Assembly: GCA_019348395.1 (NCBI GenBank)
Contig: JAHWJN010000040.1
Location: forward strand, 1-9,351
Length of the DNA: 9,351 nucleotides
Source: Chloroflexota bacterium
Lineage (GTDB): Bacteria; Chloroflexota; Limnocylindria; QHBO01
Reading direction: 5' to 3'
The translations under genes were made by a program, and so were the position numbers. The notes under the pieces were generated by a model. It saw only the letters and a program-made list of their open reading frames with translations. It ran no database searches and was not told the DNA's origin. Every line of letters begins with the position of its first letter. Positions within the stretch are counted from its first letter, which is position 1. Below, piece by piece: positions 6,784 through 9,351 of this stretch.

Positions 6784-7296
6784 GTGGAGGCAAGCATCGA
6801 TCGGGACGCGTCGACACGGAACGCGCTGCTCCTCGCCGCCACCGCGGTCGTCCTCTACGCCGCCGACCAGGCCACCAAGGCGCTCATCGTCGCGACCCTG
6901 GCGCACGGCGAGCGGGTCGACGTCTTCGGCGACATCGTGCAGCTCTGGCACGTGCGCAACACGGGCGCCGCATTCAGCCTGCTGCCCGGCGCGACCTGGC
7001 TCTTCATCCCGATGCACCTCGTCGCGGTCGCCATGGTCGTCTACTTCCATCGTCAGTTCCAGCAGCGCACCGGGTGGATCCACGTCGTGCTCGGCGCAAT
7101 CCTCGCCGGTGGGCTCGGGAACCTGACCGACCGGGTGCGGCTCGGCTACGTCGTCGACTTCGTGAGCGTCGGGGTCGGCGATCTGCGCTGGCCGGCGTTC
7201 AACGTGGCCGACCCGTCGCTGGTGGTCGGCATCGTCCTGCTGGTCGGGTACCTCACCTTCATCGACGGACGCCGGGCGAACGAGCCGGCAGGATGA
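6784..7296 (+). CDS. lspA: Lipoprotein signal peptidase II
   Basis: This inner-membrane aspartyl protease removes the signal peptide from diacylglyceryl-modified prolipoproteins. With GTG 6784 it has 170 residues, normal for LspA. Family motifs are present in order: DQATK at 28-32, NTGAAFS at 59-65, GGLGNLTDR, VVDF with catalytic Asp125, and FNVADPS with catalytic Asp143. Four membrane segments can be drawn near 12-32, 66-86, 93-110 and 144-163. The start is uncertain: GTG 6775 is also in frame, and neither has a strong ribosome binding site, only GAGTGGG just upstream of 6784. The gene begins 10 nt after the ileS stop and overlaps the next gene by 4 nt (ATGA), so it probably belongs to the T-box transcript. 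The ileS-lspA-rluD order is also known from Bacillota. Confidence 0.95.
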   Translation: MEASIDRDASTRNALLLAATAVVLYAADQATKALIVATLAHGERVDVFGDIVQLWHVRNTGAAFSLLPGATWLFIPMHLVAVAMVVYFHRQFQQRTGWIHVVLGAILAGGLGNLTDRVRLGYVVDFVSVGVGDLRWPAFNVADPSLVVGIVLLVGYLTFIDGRRANEPAG

Positions 7297-8267
7297 CGAT
7301 GTCGGCCGGTCGCACGGTGGAGGGGGCCGCTCCACCGGGACGCTTCGACGTGGCGGTCGCGGCGGTGGCCGGCATCAGCCGGGCACATGCACAGCGGCTC
7401 ATCGGCGACGGGCGGGCGCTGGCCGACGGCGGGCGGCGTCGCTCGAGCGACCGCCTGGCGGGCGGGGAGCGGATCAGCGTCGAGCTCACGGCACCCCCGG
7501 ATCCACACCTCGAGGCCGAGTCCATCCCGTTGCACGTCGCCTACGAGGACGATGACCTGCTCGTCGTCGACAAGCCGGCGGGGCTGGTCGTCCATCCATC
7601 GGCCGGGCACCGGGGTGGGACGCTCGTGAACGCCCTGCTGGGGCGAGCGAGCGAGCGTGGCGAGCCGCTCGGGTCGATCGCCGGTGTCGGACGGCCGGGG
7701 ATCGTGCATCGGCTCGACAAGGAGACGAGCGGGCTCATCGTCGTGGCCAAGACCGATGCCGCGCAGGCCGTGCTCATGCGCCAGTTCGGTGACCGGACGG
7801 TGGACAAGGAGTACCTCGCGCTCGTGCGAGGCGAGCCGCCGTCGGGTCGGGGGCGGATCGAGGCACCGGTGGGTCGCGATCCGCGGGATCGCCAGCGGAT
7901 GGCGGTCGTGGCCGGCGGACGGGCATCCGTGACGGAGTACGAGCAGCTGGGCATCGGTGGCGGGTATGCGCTGCTGGCGGTCAGGCCGCTGACCGGCCGC
8001 ACGCACCAGATCCGCGCGCACCTGGCCTACCTCGGACTGCCGATCGCGGGCGACGTCCGCTACGGCGGGGGTGAAGGTCCCGGTGGACTTCGCCGCCAGT
8101 TCCTCCATGCGGCGCGCCTCGGCTTCACGCGCCCTGGCGACGGACGGCGGGTACGGGCCTGGAGCGAGCTGCCCGAGGACCTCGCGGCGTGTCTCGACGC
8201 AAGCGCGGCGCGGGTCGGATCCGACCGGCTGCCGCAGGGGGTCGGCGCGACCGTGGAGGTGTCATGA
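7293..8267 (+). CDS. rluD: RluA/RluD-family 23S rRNA pseudouridine synthase
   Basis: This enzyme isomerises uridines to pseudouridine in RNA, most likely in 23S rRNA. From ATG 7293 it has 324 residues. An S4-like RNA-binding segment spans about 16-63 (RFDVAVAAVAGISRAHAQRLI), though its second half is diverged. The catalytic domain shows DLLVVDKPAGLVVHPS, the motif HRLDKETSGL with catalytic Asp142, KEYLALVRG, and GRTHQIRAHL at 235-244. The start overlaps the lspA stop as ATGA. ATG 7299 is an alternative with AGGA 5 nt upstream, which would remove two residues. The gene overlaps the next start by 4 nt. The exact target uridines (RluD, RluC or RluA type) cannot be told from sequence alone; the S4 domain and gene order favour the RluD/YlyB group. 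Confidence 0.93.
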   Translation: MTMSAGRTVEGAAPPGRFDVAVAAVAGISRAHAQRLIGDGRALADGGRRRSSDRLAGGERISVELTAPPDPHLEAESIPLHVAYEDDDLLVVDKPAGLVVHPSAGHRGGTLVNALLGRASERGEPLGSIAGVGRPGIVHRLDKETSGLIVVAKTDAAQAVLMRQFGDRTVDKEYLALVRGEPPSGRGRIEAPVGRDPRDRQRMAVVAGGRASVTEYEQLGIGGGYALLAVRPLTGRTHQIRAHLAYLGLPIAGDVRYGGGEGPGGLRRQFLHAARLGFTRPGDGRRVRAWSELPEDLAACLDASAARVGSDRLPQGVGATVEVS

Positions 8268-8977
8268 CCGATCCCGAGAAGCGGATGACCTTCCCGAACC
8301 CGATGCTGGTCGTGGTGTCCGGGCCATCGGGGGTGGGGAAGAGCACGGTGGTGGCCGAGCTCGGTCGACGCCGGCCGCAGGTCGTGCCCATCGTGACCGC
8401 CACTACCCGCCCCCAGCGGCCGGACGAGACCGACGGGGTGCACTACCACTTCGTCAGCCGGGAAGCATTCGAGGAGCTCATCGCGACCGACGGACTGCTC
8501 GAGCACGCCAACAATCACGGCCACTGGTACGGAACCCCGGTCGACCAGGTGCGCGGCATCCTCGCGGCCGGGCGCGACGCGATCCTCACCATCAGCCCGG
8601 AGGGGGCGCGCAACGTCCGCCGCCTGGTTCCCGACGCGCTCCTCATCTTCGTCATGCCACCGTCCATGAATGACCTCGACGAACGGCTCCGCAGCCGCGG
8701 CTCGGAGTCGGAGGCGAGCATCGAGCGCCGGCGACAGGACGCCGAGCGCTGGATCGCCGAGGCCGTCGACTACGACTACGTGGTGACGGTGGCGCGCCTA
8801 GAGCGCGAAGTCGCGTCCGCTGTTAGTAAGCACGCACCTTGGTGGCCAGACCGTCGTTTGGTGTCCCTGGCCGGCACCCATGTCTCGGGCGCTACTGCGG
8901 CGATGGCGGCGCCGAGGCCGGCGCAGAACCGCCCCCAACGGAGAACTCGCAGTTGCGGGCCACAAGCCCGTCGATGA
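8264..8977 (+). CDS. gmk: Guanylate-kinase-like protein with altered core motif and foreign C-terminal tail
   Basis: Guanylate kinase phosphorylates GMP to GDP with ATP. The P-loop GPSGVGKST is at 20-28. The GMP-site TTRPQRP is at 47-53, with Tyr61, Glu80 and WYGTP at 88-92, and the lid RLRSRG is at 141-146. The usual (E)IDxQGA motif reads TISPEGA at 109-115, so its Asp and Gln are gone. Homology continues to YDYVV at 170-174 and about residue 187. The last ~50 residues are then the antisense of a transposase fragment, so the native C-terminal helix is probably cut short. GGAGG at 8255-8259 and the ATGA overlap with rluD support the start; ATG 8285 is an alternative. It could be a divergent paralogue rather than the housekeeping enzyme, or a gene damaged at its 3' end. 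It is the last gene of the apparent operon. Confidence 0.8.
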   Translation: MTDPEKRMTFPNPMLVVVSGPSGVGKSTVVAELGRRRPQVVPIVTATTRPQRPDETDGVHYHFVSREAFEELIATDGLLEHANNHGHWYGTPVDQVRGILAAGRDAILTISPEGARNVRRLVPDALLIFVMPPSMNDLDERLRSRGSESEASIERRRQDAERWIAEAVDYDYVVTVARLEREVASAVSKHAPWWPDRRLVSLAGTHVSGATAAMAAPRPAQNRPQRRTRSCGPQARR

Positions 8978-9351
8978 AGCCCCGCACCGTCCCCGCCGCT
9001 GTCTGCTCGCAGCAGCATCGGGTGCTCGACCATGTCGGCCCCGTCGTCGGGGTGGTGGCCTGCTTGCCATGAGGGGGGAGCTGGGCGATGGCGGCGTGGA
9101 CGACCGCCAGCTGATCGGCGCCCGAGTTGGCTGCTGCGTTCCCCGGGCGCAGGATGCCGGCAACCGTCACGCATTCCGAACTCACGTCGGCGGTGTGTCG
9201 TTCTCGATTACGGCTGAGGTCGCCGATTGCGGTCTCCCCAGCCCAAGTCGGTAGGGGCATCTCCCACGCTTGTGACCTCACGGTGCGCAACGCCCGAACT
9301 CGGTGAGCGGATGGTGGACCACGGCGGGATGGTGATCGTACCAATCGAGGA
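8836..9351 (-). pseudogene. IS1380-family transposase remnant, frameshifted and truncated
   Basis: Read on the minus strand, the pieces match the middle of an IS1380-type DDE transposase but alternate between two frames. AGILRPGNAAANSGADQLAVV and HAAIAQLP come from about 9060-9160. They are followed by EHPMLLRADSGG in a second frame (about 8990-9025), then GFIDGLVARNCEFSVG in the first frame (about 8935-8985), then AAVAPETWVPARDTKR in the second again (about 8850-8905). At least three frame changes are needed, so it is not functional. The C-terminal third with the last catalytic residue is missing at the gmk side; the N-terminal side runs off the window. No terminal inverted repeat is visible. 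The + strand of this stretch holds no convincing gene beyond the gmk tail. Family recognition is by motif memory only. Confidence 0.6.

Noticed and set aside
5040..6842. A 600-codon minus-strand open frame opposite the ileS 3' half.
   Set aside because: It has an Arg/Gly/Val-rich translation with no recognisable domain and lies antisense to a strongly conserved gene.
8839..9254. Several short + strand frames beyond gmk that could be small genes.
   Set aside because: They overlap the reverse-strand transposase remnant, have no ribosome binding sites and resemble no family.

Overview
The window is GC-rich DNA of roughly 70% G+C. Almost all coding is on the + strand in tightly packed genes. The best guess for the source is an uncultivated Chloroflexota-type bacterium (Limnocylindria/Ellin6529-like). 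The reasons are the base composition, the T-box-controlled ileS, the type-2 isoleucyl-tRNA synthetase and the ileS-lspA-rluD order. A high-GC Actinomycetota-like source is not excluded, because the assignment rests on protein recognition only.

Layout. (1) At 21-563 there is a short ORF whose first ~110 residues resemble the methylase-like N-terminus of MazG/YabN proteins. Its last ~70 residues resemble the C-terminus of a branched-chain aminotransferase, so it is a chimera of two partial domains. (2) At 624-3238 a two-gene unit encodes a membrane glycosyltransferase of the GT2/cellulose-synthase type and a membrane protein with a probable bacterial PH-like domain. (3) At 3239-3578 lies a non-coding leader. 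It holds a consensus -35 box, a full-length isoleucine T-box riboswitch (Stem I, Stem III, UGGN bulge, antiterminator) and a competing terminator. (4) At 3579-8267 the leader feeds ileS, lspA and an rluD-type pseudouridine synthase, with very short gaps or overlaps. (5) A guanylate-kinase-like gene overlaps the end of rluD. Its C-terminal end runs into a decayed, antisense IS1380-type transposase fragment that fills the rest of the window.

How it fits together. The T-box should sense uncharged tRNA-Ile and raise transcription of ileS. The downstream genes lspA, rluD and gmk are probably carried along by read-through. They act in lipoprotein signal-peptide cleavage, 23S rRNA modification and GMP phosphorylation.

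Points of most interest. The synthetase has a GXHH order in place of the HIGH motif, a form associated with mupirocin hyper-resistance in IleRS2 enzymes. Both outer genes are chimeric or damaged: MazG/aminotransferase on the left, and guanylate kinase/IS on the right. This suggests either rearranged DNA or assembly joins. I see no CRISPR array, tRNA, rRNA or clear defence system. The most complete regulatory system here, the T-box, belongs to a known class.
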